From: Pacificibacter marinus | Lineage (GTDB): Bacteria; Pseudomonadota; Alphaproteobacteria; Rhodobacterales; Rhodobacteraceae | Assembly (NCBI RefSeq): GCF_018860505.1 | Contig: NZ_JAHKPU010000050.1 | Span: 1-33,994 of the forward strand | Direction: 5' to 3' | DNA: 33,994 bases | In this document: piece by piece, positions 17,083-25,679 of the stretch | Position numbering within the stretch: the stretch's first letter is position 1 | How the letters are laid out: the number at the start of each line of letters is the position of its first letter | Notes under the pieces: generated by a model | What the model saw: the letters and a program-made list of their open reading frames with translations, nothing else | What the model was told of the DNA's origin: nothing | Database searches by the model: none | Position numbers and translations under genes: made by a program

Positions 17083-18381
17083 TTAACTGGGAGTAATCAC
17101 ATCCGAGCCGGTTTCAGGCGATGCATCTGCTTCTTCCTCGTCCGTGGAAGAATTAGACCCGATCGAAGCCAGTGCCACGTCTTCTAATGTGTCCAGTTCA
17201 GGGAAGTCTTCTGATGGCGCATCCGCGAATGAAATATTGGCTGTTTCCATTTGCTCAGCGGTCACATTTTCGATGAATGCGATATCCACACTGTCATAAG
17301 AGTACATAACGCCACCATCAACATCAGCGACGTCTACAGTGATATCTGCCGGCAGCGGGCCTTCCAATATCAGTTCCAGCGTGTCTTCGGCGGGATCAAA
17401 ATCAGTGACCGTAACAACGCCATCTTGAGTGCCTTGGTACGCAACAATAGTGTCAGCGCCTGCGCCACCGGTGACAGTGTCACCAGAGTCCGCGTAAATC
17501 GTATCCATGCCAAAGCCGCCATCAACAAGATCGCCTGTGCTCAGATCGGAAATGTCATCGACTGCAGAAATGGTGTCAGAGCCTTCGTCGCCGTACAGCT
17601 CATTCGATCCAAGGCGGTCAATCATCGCATCACTGCCTTCGCCGCCGCGGGCAAAATCATCACCATTGTCCAAGTAAACATCGCCAAAGCCAAGGGTGTC
17701 ATTGCCTTCGCCAAGCAGCATGTGGTCATCGTCGTAGCCGCCTGCAACTAGGTCGTCGCCAGCGCCTGCTGTGATCGTATCGTCGCCGCCTTGCCCAGTT
17801 ATGATGTCGTCGCCGTCACCTCCAGAAATCACATCTGCACCCGAGCCGCCGCCGATAAGATCATCGCCGCTTTGGCCGTTAATTGTGTCAATGCCTACGC
17901 CGCCACTCAATACATCGTTGCCCGAGCCGCCGTTGATGAGGTCAGCGCCACTGCCACCGCCAATAGCATCGTCGCCATCGTTGCCGTAAATTTCATCATC
18001 GCCGTGTTCGCCGAGGATAGCATCATCGCCGCTTTGACCATTGATGGTGTCGTTATCGTAACCGCCTAAAATAACGTCATTGCCTTCGCCACCGTTGAGA
18101 GTGTCATCACCACCATTGCCATCAAGCAGATCGGCGTCGTCGCCGCCATCGATAGTGTCATCGCCTGCTAAACCTGAAACGATGTCTGAGCCACCCAAAC
18201 CGCTAATGATGTCGTTGAATGAAGTGCCTTGAATGGTATCGTCTTCTTCGGTGCCTTCTATGTCGATGCCGTCTGTTGTTTCTGTCTCATTGTTGTCAGA
18301 ATCGTCAGAGGATGACCCCCAGACGTCAAATACAAACGAGAGGCCCAACACTGCGGGCAACGCAGCGAGTAATAGCAACAT
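17083..18381 (-). CDS. RTX nonapeptide-repeat calcium-binding protein, N-terminally anchored
   Basis: A 432-residue, very acidic protein. Residues 1-19 (MLLLLAALPAVLGLSFVFD) form one hydrophobic helix, a membrane anchor or uncleaved signal. Residues 43-231 are 21 consecutive nonapeptides of the GGxGxDxUx type that bind calcium as a parallel beta-roll. A second, looser repeat area lies near 280-325, then a module containing VTDFDPAEDTLELIL, and an acidic C-terminus. I chose the ATG at 18381 because AAGGA lies eight bases upstream; a TTG at 18462 would add 27 residues and overlaps the likely promoter. RTX proteins are normally exported by type I secretion through a C-terminal signal; no type I genes are nearby. 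Function unknown. Confidence 0.85.
   Translation of the reverse strand: MLLLLAALPAVLGLSFVFDVWGSSSDDSDNNETETTDGIDIEGTEEDDTIQGTSFNDIISGLGGSDIVSGLAGDDTIDGGDDADLLDGNGGDDTLNGGEGNDVILGGYDNDTINGQSGDDAILGEHGDDEIYGNDGDDAIGGGSGADLINGGSGNDVLSGGVGIDTINGQSGDDLIGGGSGADVISGGDGDDIITGQGGDDTITAGAGDDLVAGGYDDDHMLLGEGNDTLGFGDVYLDNGDDFARGGEGSDAMIDRLGSNELYGDEGSDTISAVDDISDLSTGDLVDGGFGMDTIYADSGDTVTGGAGADTIVAYQGTQDGVVTVTDFDPAEDTLELILEGPLPADITVDVADVDGGVMYSYDSVDIAFIENVTAEQMETANISFADAPSEDFPELDTLEDVALASIGSNSSTDEEEADASPETGSDVITPS
17689..18255 (-). repeat. 21 tandem RTX nonapeptide codons
   Basis: 567 bp encoding 21 uninterrupted nonapeptide units (residues 43-231), including GGEGNDVIL, GGSGNDVLS and GQSGDDLIG. The 27-bp DNA units are diverged, so this is a protein repeat and not a recent DNA duplication. 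Confidence 0.9.
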
Positions 18382-18434
18382 GGTTAAATCCTTCACAAAT
18401 GCAGCAAGAAATTTCAATTTCCAATTGTGAAAAA

Positions 18435-18462
18435 GGCATACCAAACCCCGTACAAAGGTCAA
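18435..18462 (-). promoter_or_regulatory. Candidate promoter of the RTX gene
   Basis: Read on the minus strand, TTGACC (18457-18462) and TATGCC (18435-18440) are 16 bp apart, a sigma70-like arrangement that would give a leader of about 45 nt. An ATGATT-TATT-AATCAT inverted repeat lies just upstream at 18472-18487. The rest of the region up to 18632 shows nothing else I can support. Confidence 0.45.
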
Positions 18463-18632
18463 ACTTTGTTCATGATTTATTAATCATTAAGTGATGATCT
18501 GCCCCAAAGCTATCCATTGTTTCCAATTTTAACACACAGATTCAACCTAAGGGCGTATTGGCGTTTGCGAGATCAATTGAAGTTAAGCGATTCTAATATG
18601 TCGGCTCGATAGGTAGCGCGCAATAACCTCGG

Positions 18633-18971
18633 CTAAGGTTTGGTTTCATGGCTGACATTGGCCTCGAACGCATCTTTGAAACGTTCTTGTTTGTCTTCTG
18701 ACGCGTCTGTCTGAAAATTCGCTTTCCATTCAGACATTGTCATGCCGTAGTAAAGTTCGCGGGCTGTATCTTTGGACATCTCAATGCCACGTGCATTGGC
18801 GGCCTCTTGGTACCAGCGCGACAAGCAATTTCTGCAGAACCCAGCGAGGTTCATCATGTCGATATTTTGCACGTCAGTGCGGTCTTGCATGAGGTGCTGT
18901 TGCAACCGACGAAAGGCTGCGGCCTCGAGTTCAAGTTGCGTTTGCGCATCGATGTCTTTGGTCTGTGTCAT
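18633..18971 (-). CDS. DUF1244 domain protein
   Basis: A 112-residue protein of the DUF1244 family, common in alpha- and gammaproteobacteria and of unknown function. Recognisable segments are AAAFRRLQQHLMQDRTDVQNIDMM, FCRNCLSRWY (two cysteines in CRNC) and TARELYYGMTMSEWKANFQ. The paired cysteines hint at metal or redox function, but that is inference. The ATG at 18971 is preceded by AAGGA that lies inside the end of the isomerase gene; the two genes are only 2 bp apart, so they are probably translationally coupled. Confidence 0.88.
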   Translation of the reverse strand: MTQTKDIDAQTQLELEAAAFRRLQQHLMQDRTDVQNIDMMNLAGFCRNCLSRWYQEAANARGIEMSKDTARELYYGMTMSEWKANFQTDASEDKQERFKDAFEANVSHETKP

Positions 18972-18973
18972 GG

Positions 18974-19321
18974 TTATTCCTTCATCCGTTTGGCTGAGCC
19001 ACTTTTGGCGATGTCATATGGATAGACTGATAGGCTGGCTGCATGGGGCAGGTGTTTTTCCATCACGCTGAGAACCAATTCACACATATGGGTTTTGGTT
19101 GCATCATCGCGGCCAATTAGCATGTGAAAGTCGGCATGGGCAAAGCTTTGGTCGCTAAAACCGGTGGCAAAATAGTCATGGGCGCGGGCACGTACGCGAA
19201 TATTCTTGGGCGCAGGGATGGAGGCATCTGCCGCCAATGCATCGCGAATATCGATACACATCTGTTTCATGTCAGCTGTGTCTTCAAGGCCAGCTGAGAA
19301 GTCGATGACAACATGGGGCAT
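18974..19321 (-). CDS. 5-carboxymethyl-2-hydroxymuconate isomerase-like tautomerase
   Basis: A 115-residue protein starting MPHVVIDFSAG, so that Pro2 becomes the N-terminal catalytic base after Met removal, as in CHMI (HpaF/HpcD) and the tautomerase superfamily. ADFHMLIGRD and the C-terminal SVYPYDI are further CHMI-like segments. An ATG 15 bp upstream would bury the proline, so I place the start at 19321. In homoprotocatechuate degradation CHMI isomerises 5-carboxymethyl-2-hydroxymuconate, but none of the other genes of that pathway is here. It may act on another keto-enol substrate. It forms a short operon with DUF1244. Confidence 0.83.
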   Translation of the reverse strand: MPHVVIDFSAGLEDTADMKQMCIDIRDALAADASIPAPKNIRVRARAHDYFATGFSDQSFAHADFHMLIGRDDATKTHMCELVLSVMEKHLPHAASLSVYPYDIAKSGSAKRMKE

Positions 19322-19412
19322 GGGGGGATCTCTCACTTGTGTGTTGCGTGAACCGTGTTCCTATTGCTGCGGTAAGTGAGCATGAAATTCAAGGGGCAGG
19401 GGCTAAGGGTAG

Positions 19413-20210
19413 TCACAGACCTGTGTCTTTGAGGGTCTGCGCTAGAATCGGGGCTAAAAGACCTGCCCAGCGGCGTTGGTCTTGAGACGTTTCAATCAAA
19501 TCTGAGCGCAGTTCAATAAGCACATTCAAGCGCCCATGTTTGATGGCATGGGTGTCAATTGCATCTCCGGGAAAGTGCCCGATGTATGGTTCATTGTCGC
19601 CAATGGTTAGGCGTTCGCCAAGTTTTTCGGCCTCTGCTTGCAAAGTCTTTGAGGTCTCGAGTGCTTTGATCAAAGGTGCGGTGAGACGTTTGTCGTAATG
19701 CGATAGGACGCCAATTTGCCAAGGTCGGCGTGGGCGGGCCTTAAGTTGTGGCGTGAAGGAATGGATGGCGCAGATCGCGACATCGTCACGCCTGTTGGCT
19801 AGGGCTTCATAGGCGGTATGATAGGGGCGATAATAGCTATCCAAGCGCCGAGCAATTTCTGCCGCATCTATATGGCGATTGGCGGGAATGATTGTGCCAT
19901 CATATAGTTGCATCACCAAAGTTGGATCGATTTCGCCACGATTCGGGTCGATCACCAAACGTGAAAAGTCGCTGAGAATGGCGGGGCTGTTCAGCAGGCG
20001 CGCCAGCTCTAAGGTAACGCCCTGTGCGCCGATGTCATAGGCGATATGGCGGGATAAATCGGCGTGCGGCAGGCCAAGATCTGCTTGTATTTCGCTCGGG
20101 ATGCTGTTGGTTGCATGATCGCAAGTGATCAGCCAACGACCGGTTCGTTGCTCGGTTATCTGCTGGAATGGTGAAAAATCGTTCATTTTACCGTCATCTT
20201 GTGCTGTCAT
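19413..20210 (-). CDS. N-formylglutamate amidohydrolase family protein
   Basis: A protein of about 265 residues of the FGase (HutG-like) family, which hydrolyses N-formyl-L-glutamate or related N-acyl amino acids with a zinc centre. Family marks are the early DHATNSIP segment, the DIGAQG loop, FSRLVIDPNR, ICAIHSFTP and the C-terminal NVLIELRSDLI. The start is uncertain: ATG at 20210 (MTAQDD) or 20186 (MNDFSP); both lie ahead of conserved sequence, and I took the longer. A start at 20534 would run into pyk. No hut genes are adjacent, so the substrate need not be a histidine-degradation intermediate. It is divergent from pyk over 111 bp. Confidence 0.83.
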   Translation of the reverse strand: MTAQDDGKMNDFSPFQQITEQRTGRWLITCDHATNSIPSEIQADLGLPHADLSRHIAYDIGAQGVTLELARLLNSPAILSDFSRLVIDPNRGEIDPTLVMQLYDGTIIPANRHIDAAEIARRLDSYYRPYHTAYEALANRRDDVAICAIHSFTPQLKARPRRPWQIGVLSHYDKRLTAPLIKALETSKTLQAEAEKLGERLTIGDNEPYIGHFPGDAIDTHAIKHGRLNVLIELRSDLIETSQDQRRWAGLLAPILAQTLKDTGL

Positions 20211-20321
20211 GTCTCTAATAAGACCTTTGAGGATAAAGGGCCAGTTGTGCCGCGCTCCGCTTTGCGGCATAGAGGAGACGGCCCACCGCGAATTGAAATA
20301 ATAAAAGGATGTAAGGCAACT

Positions 20322-21767
20322 ATGAGACGCCTTCGCAATGTAAAGATCGTGGCCACTTTGGGCCCAGCATCGAATGACTATGACATGATCCGCTCCCTCA
20401 CCGAGGCTGGTGCGAATGTTTTCCGTTTGAATATGAGCCATGGCGAACATGGTGAAATTCGCGAACGTCACGCGATGATCCGTAAAGTTGAAGCCGACTT
20501 GGGGCGTCCAATCGCTATTTTGGCCGACCTTCAAGGGCCGAAATTGCGCGTCGGCAAGTTCGCCGAAGAATCATACGATCTTGAGGTGGGCGCTAAGTTC
20601 CGTCTTGATCTGGACGATACGCCTGGTGACATCACCCGCGTGCAACTGCCCCACACAGAAATTTTTGCAGCGCTTAAACCCGGATCAAACCTGTTGGTGA
20701 ATGACGGTAAGATTCGTTTGCAAGTCGAAGACTGTGGCAAAGACTACGCCAATTGTGTTGTGACTGTTGGTGGCATGATTTCAAACCGCAAGGGCGTTAA
20801 CGTGCCTGACGTGGTTTTGCCTTTGGCGGCTTTGTCAGAAAAAGATCTCAAAGACCTTGAATTCGTTTGTGACCTCGGCGTCGATTGGCTGGCTTTGTCC
20901 TTTGTGCAGCGTCCAGAGGACGTATTGCAGGCCAAAGAATTGGCCAAAGGACGCGCTTTCATACTGTCCAAGATTGAAAAGCCTTCCGCTGTTACTGATT
21001 TTGATGCGATTTTGGCGGTGTCTGACGGCATCATGGTTGCCCGTGGCGACTTGGGGGTTGAATTGCCGGTGCACGCTGTGCCGCCCATTCAAAAACGCCT
21101 GATCCGCAAATGTCGTGCGGCAGCCAAACCCGTGATTGTTGCCACTCAGATGCTTGAGTCGATGATCGAAAGCCCAATGCCAACACGCGCTGAAGTTTCT
21201 GACGTTGCAACAGCGATTTACGAGGGCGCCGATGCGATCATGCTTTCGGCTGAATCTGCTGCGGGTGATTTCCCGATTGAGGCTGTAAGCACAATGAACA
21301 ACGTGGCGATGGAGGTCGAAAACGACCCCGTGTATCTCGACGTTATGGATGCGTCGCGTGCCGGTAAGAAAGAAACGATTGCGGATGCGATCGTATCGGC
21401 AGCCCGTGAGATTGCTGAAACCACAGATGTGAAAGCAATTGTGTGTTACTCTGAAAGTGGCACAACTGCAGCGTTGACAGCTCGCGAACGTCCACATGTC
21501 CCAATTATCGCGATGACCTCGCGGGCACGCACAGCACGCAAGCTTTGTCTGTATTGGGGTATGCATTGTGTGATCACGGGCGAAGTGGATCGGTTTAAAA
21601 TGGCTGTTGTGAACGCGGCACGTGCAGCACGCACATGCGGCTTTGCAACCGAGAAAGACAACATCGTTGTCACAGCGGGTGTTCCGTTTAATGTGCCGGG
21701 GTCTACAAACATCTTGCGCGTTGCGCCTTGTGATGAACGCTTGATTTTCAATACTGACCCCGAATAA
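20322..21767 (+). CDS. pyk: Pyruvate kinase
   Basis: Converts phosphoenolpyruvate and ADP to pyruvate and ATP, the last glycolytic step; cytoplasmic tetramer. The protein has 481 residues, normal length. It starts MRRLRNVKIVATLGPAS. Recognisable sites are NMSHG, DLQGPKLRVGKF, the catalytic-lysine segment ILSKIEKPSAV, metal ligands in VARGDLGVELP, and ATQMLESMIESPMPTRAEVSDVA with DAIMLSAESA. I chose the ATG at 20322 with GTAAGG seven bases upstream; longer starts have no ribosome site and run into the divergent gene. A small hairpin with arms TGCCGC and GCGGCA (20248-20269) lies in its 5' region. Confidence 0.97.
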   Translation: MRRLRNVKIVATLGPASNDYDMIRSLTEAGANVFRLNMSHGEHGEIRERHAMIRKVEADLGRPIAILADLQGPKLRVGKFAEESYDLEVGAKFRLDLDDTPGDITRVQLPHTEIFAALKPGSNLLVNDGKIRLQVEDCGKDYANCVVTVGGMISNRKGVNVPDVVLPLAALSEKDLKDLEFVCDLGVDWLALSFVQRPEDVLQAKELAKGRAFILSKIEKPSAVTDFDAILAVSDGIMVARGDLGVELPVHAVPPIQKRLIRKCRAAAKPVIVATQMLESMIESPMPTRAEVSDVATAIYEGADAIMLSAESAAGDFPIEAVSTMNNVAMEVENDPVYLDVMDASRAGKKETIADAIVSAAREIAETTDVKAIVCYSESGTTAALTARERPHVPIIAMTSRARTARKLCLYWGMHCVITGEVDRFKMAVVNAARAARTCGFATEKDNIVVTAGVPFNVPGSTNILRVAPCDERLIFNTDPE

Positions 21768-21801
21768 TAGGCCCTAACAACTTGGGCATAAGGTGATGGG
21801 T

Positions 21802-22023
21802 ATGGACACAGATCTTTTTCTGGTAATTGGGGCGGCAGTGCTTGTATTGGCACTGCCTGCCTTAGTTGGGGCTTTCTCTGAAAGCCGTCCCCCCCGCGCC
21901 GCTGCAGTTCTTGTCTTAATCGGAGGCGCTTTGGTCGTTTTTGCTGTCACTCAAAGGCCGGGTGGTTACGGATTTGACGATGTTCCGCTGGCTTTGACCC
22001 GCGTTATCGGGCGTTATTTTTAA
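21802..22023 (+). CDS. Small two-helix membrane protein
   Basis: A 73-residue protein with two membrane helices (LFLVIGAAVLVLALPALVGAF-type stretch at about 4-24 and AAAVLVLIGGALVVFAV at about 31-48), separated by a short basic, proline-containing loop (SESRPPR), and a soluble tail ending RVIGRYF. AAGG lies eight bases before the ATG at 21802; ATG 21796 and GTG 21793 are in frame but too close to that site. It is placed 34 bp after pyk and is probably co-transcribed. I do not recognise a named family; function unknown. Confidence 0.6.
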   Translation: MDTDLFLVIGAAVLVLALPALVGAFSESRPPRAAAVLVLIGGALVVFAVTQRPGGYGFDDVPLALTRVIGRYF

Positions 22024-22049
22024 AACGCCACTGAATTCAACCTTTTCAC

Positions 22050-22078
22050 TTGCCAAGCTGACCTGACCACAGTAATTG
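22050..22078 (+). promoter_or_regulatory. Candidate rpmI-rplT promoter
   Basis: TTGCCA (22050-22055) and TAATTG (22073-22078) with 17-bp spacing, about 85 bp before rpmI. It is a weak match. The leader contains the palindrome GGCATGCC near 22110; no L20-binding structure can be claimed. Confidence 0.35.
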
Positions 22079-22161
22079 CACAGCCTCATGGTGCGCGTCC
22101 GGCGATCTGGCATGCCGAGTCGCGCGTTTAACCATCCGAACACTCGAAAAAGGAGATGGAA

Positions 22162-22362
22162 ATGCCTAAGATGAAGACAAAGTCAGGCGCCAAAAAGCGC
22201 TTTAAAGTGACTGCAAGTGGCCTTGTAAAAGCCGGTCAAGCTGGCAAACGCCACGGCATGATCAAACGTTCCAACAAATTTCTACGTAACGCACGTGGCA
22301 CGACAACGCTTTCCGCACCTGATGCGAAAATCGTTAAGTCGTACATGCCGTACAACCGCTAA
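22162..22362 (+). CDS. rpmI: 50S ribosomal protein L35
   Basis: A 66-residue basic protein of the large ribosomal subunit, starting [14 protein letters not shown] and ending SYMPYNR, typical of bacterial L35. The strong site AAGGAG lies just upstream of the ATG at 22162; an earlier ATG at 22156 overlaps that site and is not used. It is followed after 15 bp by rplT, the usual pair. infC is not adjacent in this window. Confidence 0.97.
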   Translation: MPKMKTKSGAKKRFKVTASGLVKAGQAGKRHGMIKRSNKFLRNARGTTTLSAPDAKIVKSYMPYNR

Positions 22363-22377
22363 TAGGAGGCTCAGAAT

Positions 22378-22743
22378 ATGTCCCGTGTTAAAGGTGGTAC
22401 AGTCACTCACGCTCGTCATAAAAAAGTCATCAAAGCCGCAAAAGGCTACTACGGCGCGCGCTCACGCTTGTTCCGTACAGCTACGCAGGCTGTTGACAAG
22501 GCGAACCAATACGCAACCCGCGACCGTAAAAACCGCAAGCGCAACTTCCGCGCTTTGTGGATCCAGCGTATCAACGCTGCGGTACGTGCACATGATGAAG
22601 CTTTGACATACTCAAAATTCATCAATGGTCTGTCATTGGCTGGTATCGAAGTTGACCGCAAAGTTCTTGCTGACTTGGCTGTTCACGAACCAGAAGCTTT
22701 CACAGCGATTGTTGAAAAAGCACAAGCTGCTCTCGCTGCATAA
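22378..22743 (+). CDS. rplT: 50S ribosomal protein L20
   Basis: A 121-residue ribosomal protein that binds 23S rRNA early in large-subunit assembly. It begins [16 protein letters not shown], with the basic N-terminal extension and [13 protein letters not shown] typical of L20, then [19 protein letters not shown] and the globular C-terminus. AGGAGG precedes the ATG. In several bacteria L20 represses its own operon; no such structure is evident here. A strong terminator follows 25 bp after the stop. Confidence 0.97.
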   Translation: MSRVKGGTVTHARHKKVIKAAKGYYGARSRLFRTATQAVDKANQYATRDRKNRKRNFRALWIQRINAAVRAHDEALTYSKFINGLSLAGIEVDRKVLADLAVHEPEAFTAIVEKAQAALAA

Positions 22744-22768
22744 GCGCGTTTCAGCTTTCTAAAATTTG

Positions 22769-22804
22769 AAACCGCGGGCCTCATAAGAGGTCCGCGGTTT
22801 TTTT
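22769..22804 (+). terminator. Rho-independent terminator of rpmI-rplT
   Basis: A 14-bp stem with one G-U pair: AAACCGCGGGCCTC (22769-22782), loop ATAA, GAGGTCCGCGGTTT (22787-22800), followed by TTTT. Confidence 0.88.
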
Positions 22805-22911
22805 ATGGAAAAACTTTTTGCATTTGTCGATTTCGGTTTGCCTCATCCGTCTTATAGTCAGAAGAGCAGAAGCTTTTCGCGAACTCAGACTGACACAAAG
22901 AGGAATGACCC

Positions 22912-23262
22912 ATGCAATATATGCTTTTGATCTACAATGCAGAGACCAATGGCCCGCAGCCAGGAACCGAAGAATTTGGCCCCTATATGCAAGGCTATAT
23001 GGATTTCACCGCAGAGGTGCGCGAGGCTGGCAAGCTGATCGGTGGCGAGGCACTGGAATCTGTCGCGTCGGCCACAACCGTCTGTGTGCGGGGTGGTAAA
23101 ACCGAATTGGTTGACGGGCCTTTCGCAGAAACCAAAGAACAACTGGGCGGGTATTATATCCTTGATTGCGTCGATTTGGACGAGGCGTTGAAATATGCGG
23201 CCAAAATCCCAGACGCCGCCTATGGCCGCGTCGAAGTGCGCCCTGTCATGATCTTCGATTAA
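22912..23262 (+). CDS. YciI/DGPF-domain protein
   Basis: A 116-residue protein of the YCII-related (DGPF) family: MQYMLLIYN at the start, then LVDGPFAETKEQLGGYYILD carrying the DGPF motif, and EVRPVMIFD at the end. The fold is a ferredoxin-like dimer; some family members are enzymes, most are uncharacterised. It is followed within six bases by an ECF sigma factor gene. This pairing is the hallmark of the ECF42 group, where DGPF proteins are encoded with the sigma factor and are often its targets. Ribosome site GAGGAA lies ahead of the ATG. Confidence 0.88.
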   Translation: MQYMLLIYNAETNGPQPGTEEFGPYMQGYMDFTAEVREAGKLIGGEALESVASATTVCVRGGKTELVDGPFAETKEQLGGYYILDCVDLDEALKYAAKIPDAAYGRVEVRPVMIFD

Positions 23263-23267
23263 ATCCC

Positions 23268-24527
23268 ATGCAGCCCCCAGTCGATACAGACCGTCTTGCC
23301 AAAGCTCAGATGACGCGTTTGATCCGCGAAGACTGGGGGCGCATTTTGGCGACTCTTACGTCATCCGTCGGCAATTACAGCTTGGCCGAAGACAGTTTGC
23401 AAGATGCGGTGATTTCTGCGTTACAAGTCTGGCCTCGCAAAGGCTTGCCCGATAATCCCGCGGCCTGGATGATTTCCGTGGCACGGCGCAAAGCGCTGGA
23501 TCGCCTCAGGCGGCAAAACACCATGACGCGTAAAGAAGACGAGTTGGCGCATTGGCTTGAGATGCAACAGGGCGCGCCGGATGCGAATATAGCAACCATC
23601 CCCGATCAGCGCTTGGAACTTATCTACACGTGTTGTCATCCTGCGCTTGATCAAAAATCCCGTGTGGCGTTGACGCTGCGCGCTTTGGGCGGGCTGTCGA
23701 CCAAGCATATTGCCAGAGCCTTTGTTGATAAGCCCGAGGCCATGGCAGCAAGACTGACGCGCGCCAAAAAGAAACTTTCGACTGCGGGCATCGCGTTCAA
23801 ACTGCCAGACCCCGAAGACATCGCCCCGCGCACAGATGCGGTGCTGCGGGTGATTTATTTGATTTTCAACGAAGGCGCGCATGCGTCCAACGGTGATTTG
23901 ACACGGGGCGATTTGGTGGCCGAGGCGATCCGTTTGGGGCGAATTTTATCTGCGCTGTTACCTGATCATACAGAGACCAAAGGCCTGTTGGCGTTGATGT
24001 TGCTCAGCGACAGTCGCCGCTTTGCGCGCATGGATGCGTTAGGCAATTTTGTACCGCTTGAGGCGCAAAATCGGGCGCGTTGGGATCGTGCCAAAATTAC
24101 CGAAGGCCTAAATTTGGTCGAAATCGCCTTGTCCCATGCCCCTGCTGGATCATATTCCATTCAGGCGGCAATCAGTGCCTTGCACGCCCAAGCCGCCACA
24201 TTTGACGACACCGATTGGCCCCAGATTGTAGCACTTTATGATGTGCTGCAATCGCGGATATTCAATCCGATCATTGCTGTAAACCAAGCCGTTGCCCTGT
24301 CTTATGCGCAGGCACCACAAGCAGGGTTGGCGGCGCTTGATCAGCTTATGCCCGACGCGAAACTTGAGGCCTATCAACCTTATCACAGCTGTCGTGCCGA
24401 TCTTTTGGTCCGCATGGGGCAGGTGGACGCCGCTGCGCAAAGTTATCGCCGCGCCATCGATCTGTCTCCGTCCAAGGCGCAAGCGCGTTTTTTAGAACAC
24501 CGTTTGCGGGCGCTCTATATAGGCTGA
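23268..24527 (+). CDS. ECF42-like RNA polymerase sigma factor with long C-terminal extension
   Basis: A 419-residue sigma factor. Region 2 is at about residues 15-85 (LAEDSLQDAVISAL, then PAAWMISVARRKALDRLRR) and region 4 at about 115-170 (RLELIYTCCHPAL, ALTLRALGGLSTKHIARAF). About 240 further residues form the helical, TPR-like extension typical of this group (DUF6596), with FNEGAHAS and NPIIAVNQAVALSYA. No anti-sigma factor gene is nearby; in ECF42 the extension itself is thought to govern activity. The start is the ATG at 23268, five bases after the DGPF gene stop, with no strong ribosome site, so coupled translation is likely. Confidence 0.9.
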   Translation: MQPPVDTDRLAKAQMTRLIREDWGRILATLTSSVGNYSLAEDSLQDAVISALQVWPRKGLPDNPAAWMISVARRKALDRLRRQNTMTRKEDELAHWLEMQQGAPDANIATIPDQRLELIYTCCHPALDQKSRVALTLRALGGLSTKHIARAFVDKPEAMAARLTRAKKKLSTAGIAFKLPDPEDIAPRTDAVLRVIYLIFNEGAHASNGDLTRGDLVAEAIRLGRILSALLPDHTETKGLLALMLLSDSRRFARMDALGNFVPLEAQNRARWDRAKITEGLNLVEIALSHAPAGSYSIQAAISALHAQAATFDDTDWPQIVALYDVLQSRIFNPIIAVNQAVALSYAQAPQAGLAALDQLMPDAKLEAYQPYHSCRADLLVRMGQVDAAAQSYRRAIDLSPSKAQARFLEHRLRALYIG

Positions 24528-24608
24528 ATACGGGTTGATATCGCCTGTTTACTTGCGCTTTTGCACGTCTCGCGTTAGCACGAGGACGAGTTAGATAAAG
24601 GTACCGTC

Positions 24609-25679
24609 ATGGATGATCTCAAGAACAAATACCTCACCGCCATCAATGAGGCCGGTGACGAGGCGACACTCGAAGACATCCGTCTGAAAGCCGTTGGTAA
24701 AAAGGGCGAAGTGTCCTTGAAAATGCGCGAGCTGGGCAAAATGACAGCCGAGGAACGCCAAGTGGCTGGCCCGAAACTCAATGCGCTCAAAGACGAGATC
24801 AATTCCGCGATTGCCGCCAAAAAAGTCGCGCTGGAAGATGCCGCTTTGGATAAACGCTTGTCCGAAGAGTGGCTGGATGTGACGCTGCCTGCGCGCCCCA
24901 CGCGCCAAGGGTCTATTCACCCGATCAGCCGCGTGTCTGAAGAAATCTATGCGATCTTTGCCGATCTTGGCTTTGCCGTGGCCGAAGGTCCGCAGGTCGA
25001 AGACGATTGGCACAACTTCGATGCGCTGAACATTCCGCCGCATCACCCTGCACGCCAAGAACACGACACGTTCTATATGCACCGCGACGAAGATGACGAT
25101 CGCCCGCCGCATGTCTTGCGCACGCATACGTCACCCGTGCAAATCCGTACGCTCTTGGATCAAGGTGCGCCGATCAGCATCATCGCGCCGGGCCGCGTGT
25201 ATCGCTGTGATTACGACCAAACACACACACCGATGTTCCACCAAGTCGAAGGTCTGTGCATCGGCAAAGACGTGTCTATGGCGAACCTGAAATGGGTGCT
25301 GGAAGAATTCTTTACCGCGTTCTTTGGCACCGAAGTCAAAACCCGTTTCCGCGCCTCGCATTTCCCCTTCACTGAACCCTCTGCTGAAGTCGACATTCAG
25401 TGCAAATGGGAAAACGGCACCGTCAAAGTGGGTGAGGGCGATGATTGGCTTGAAGTCTTGGGCTCAGGAATGGTCCACCCGAATGTGTTGAAAGCTGGCG
25501 GCATCGACCCTGATGAATGGCAAGGCTTTGCCTTTGGCATCGGCATCGACCGTTTGGCCATGCTGAAATACGGCATCCCCGATCTGCGCGCCTTCTTTGA
25601 TTCCGATCTGCGCTGGCTGAAACACTACGGCTTTAATCCGCTTAGCGTGCCAACGCTGGCTGGGGGGATTAACGGGTGA
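24609..25679 (+). CDS. pheS: Phenylalanine-tRNA ligase alpha subunit
   Basis: Catalytic subunit of the alpha2beta2 enzyme that charges tRNA-Phe. The protein has 356 residues, normal length. There is an N-terminal coiled coil (1-90) that binds tRNA, then the class II catalytic core: [26 protein letters not shown] (motif 2 region with the Phe pocket), [10 protein letters not shown], and the motif 3 segment [18 protein letters not shown]. The ATG at 24609 begins MDDLKNKY. The stop codon overlaps the GTG start of the DUF2513 gene, whereas pheT, its obligate partner, begins only 1.1 kb later. Confidence 0.97.
   Translation: MDDLKNKYLTAINEAGDEATLEDIRLKAVGKKGEVSLKMRELGKMTAEERQVAGPKLNALKDEINSAIAAKKVALEDAALDKRLSEEWLDVTLPARPTRQGSIHPISRVSEEIYAIFADLGFAVAEGPQVEDDWHNFDALNIPPHHPARQEHDTFYMHRDEDDDRPPHVLRTHTSPVQIRTLLDQGAPISIIAPGRVYRCDYDQTHTPMFHQVEGLCIGKDVSMANLKWVLEEFFTAFFGTEVKTRFRASHFPFTEPSAEVDIQCKWENGTVKVGEGDDWLEVLGSGMVHPNVLKAGGIDPDEWQGFAFGIGIDRLAMLKYGIPDLRAFFDSDLRWLKHYGFNPLSVPTLAGGING

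Noticed and set aside
17689-18255. Regular 27-bp periodicity that could suggest a CRISPR or satellite array
   Set aside because: The units are diverged in DNA and encode RTX nonapeptides in one open frame; no spacers.
18382-18462. Longer RTX start at the TTG at 18462, adding 27 residues
   Set aside because: That codon overlaps a likely -35 element, and AAGGA sits correctly before the ATG at 18381.
20211-20534. N-terminal extension of the FGase-like protein up to 20534
   Set aside because: It would run antisense through the start of pyk and has no similarity to the family N-terminus.
20835-21566. 243-codon minus-strand open frame inside pyk
   Set aside because: Antisense to highly conserved pyruvate kinase; its Cys/His/Arg-rich composition is typical of a shadow frame.
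24591-25127. 178-codon minus-strand open frame inside pheS
   Set aside because: Antisense to the conserved synthetase, with no recognisable domain.
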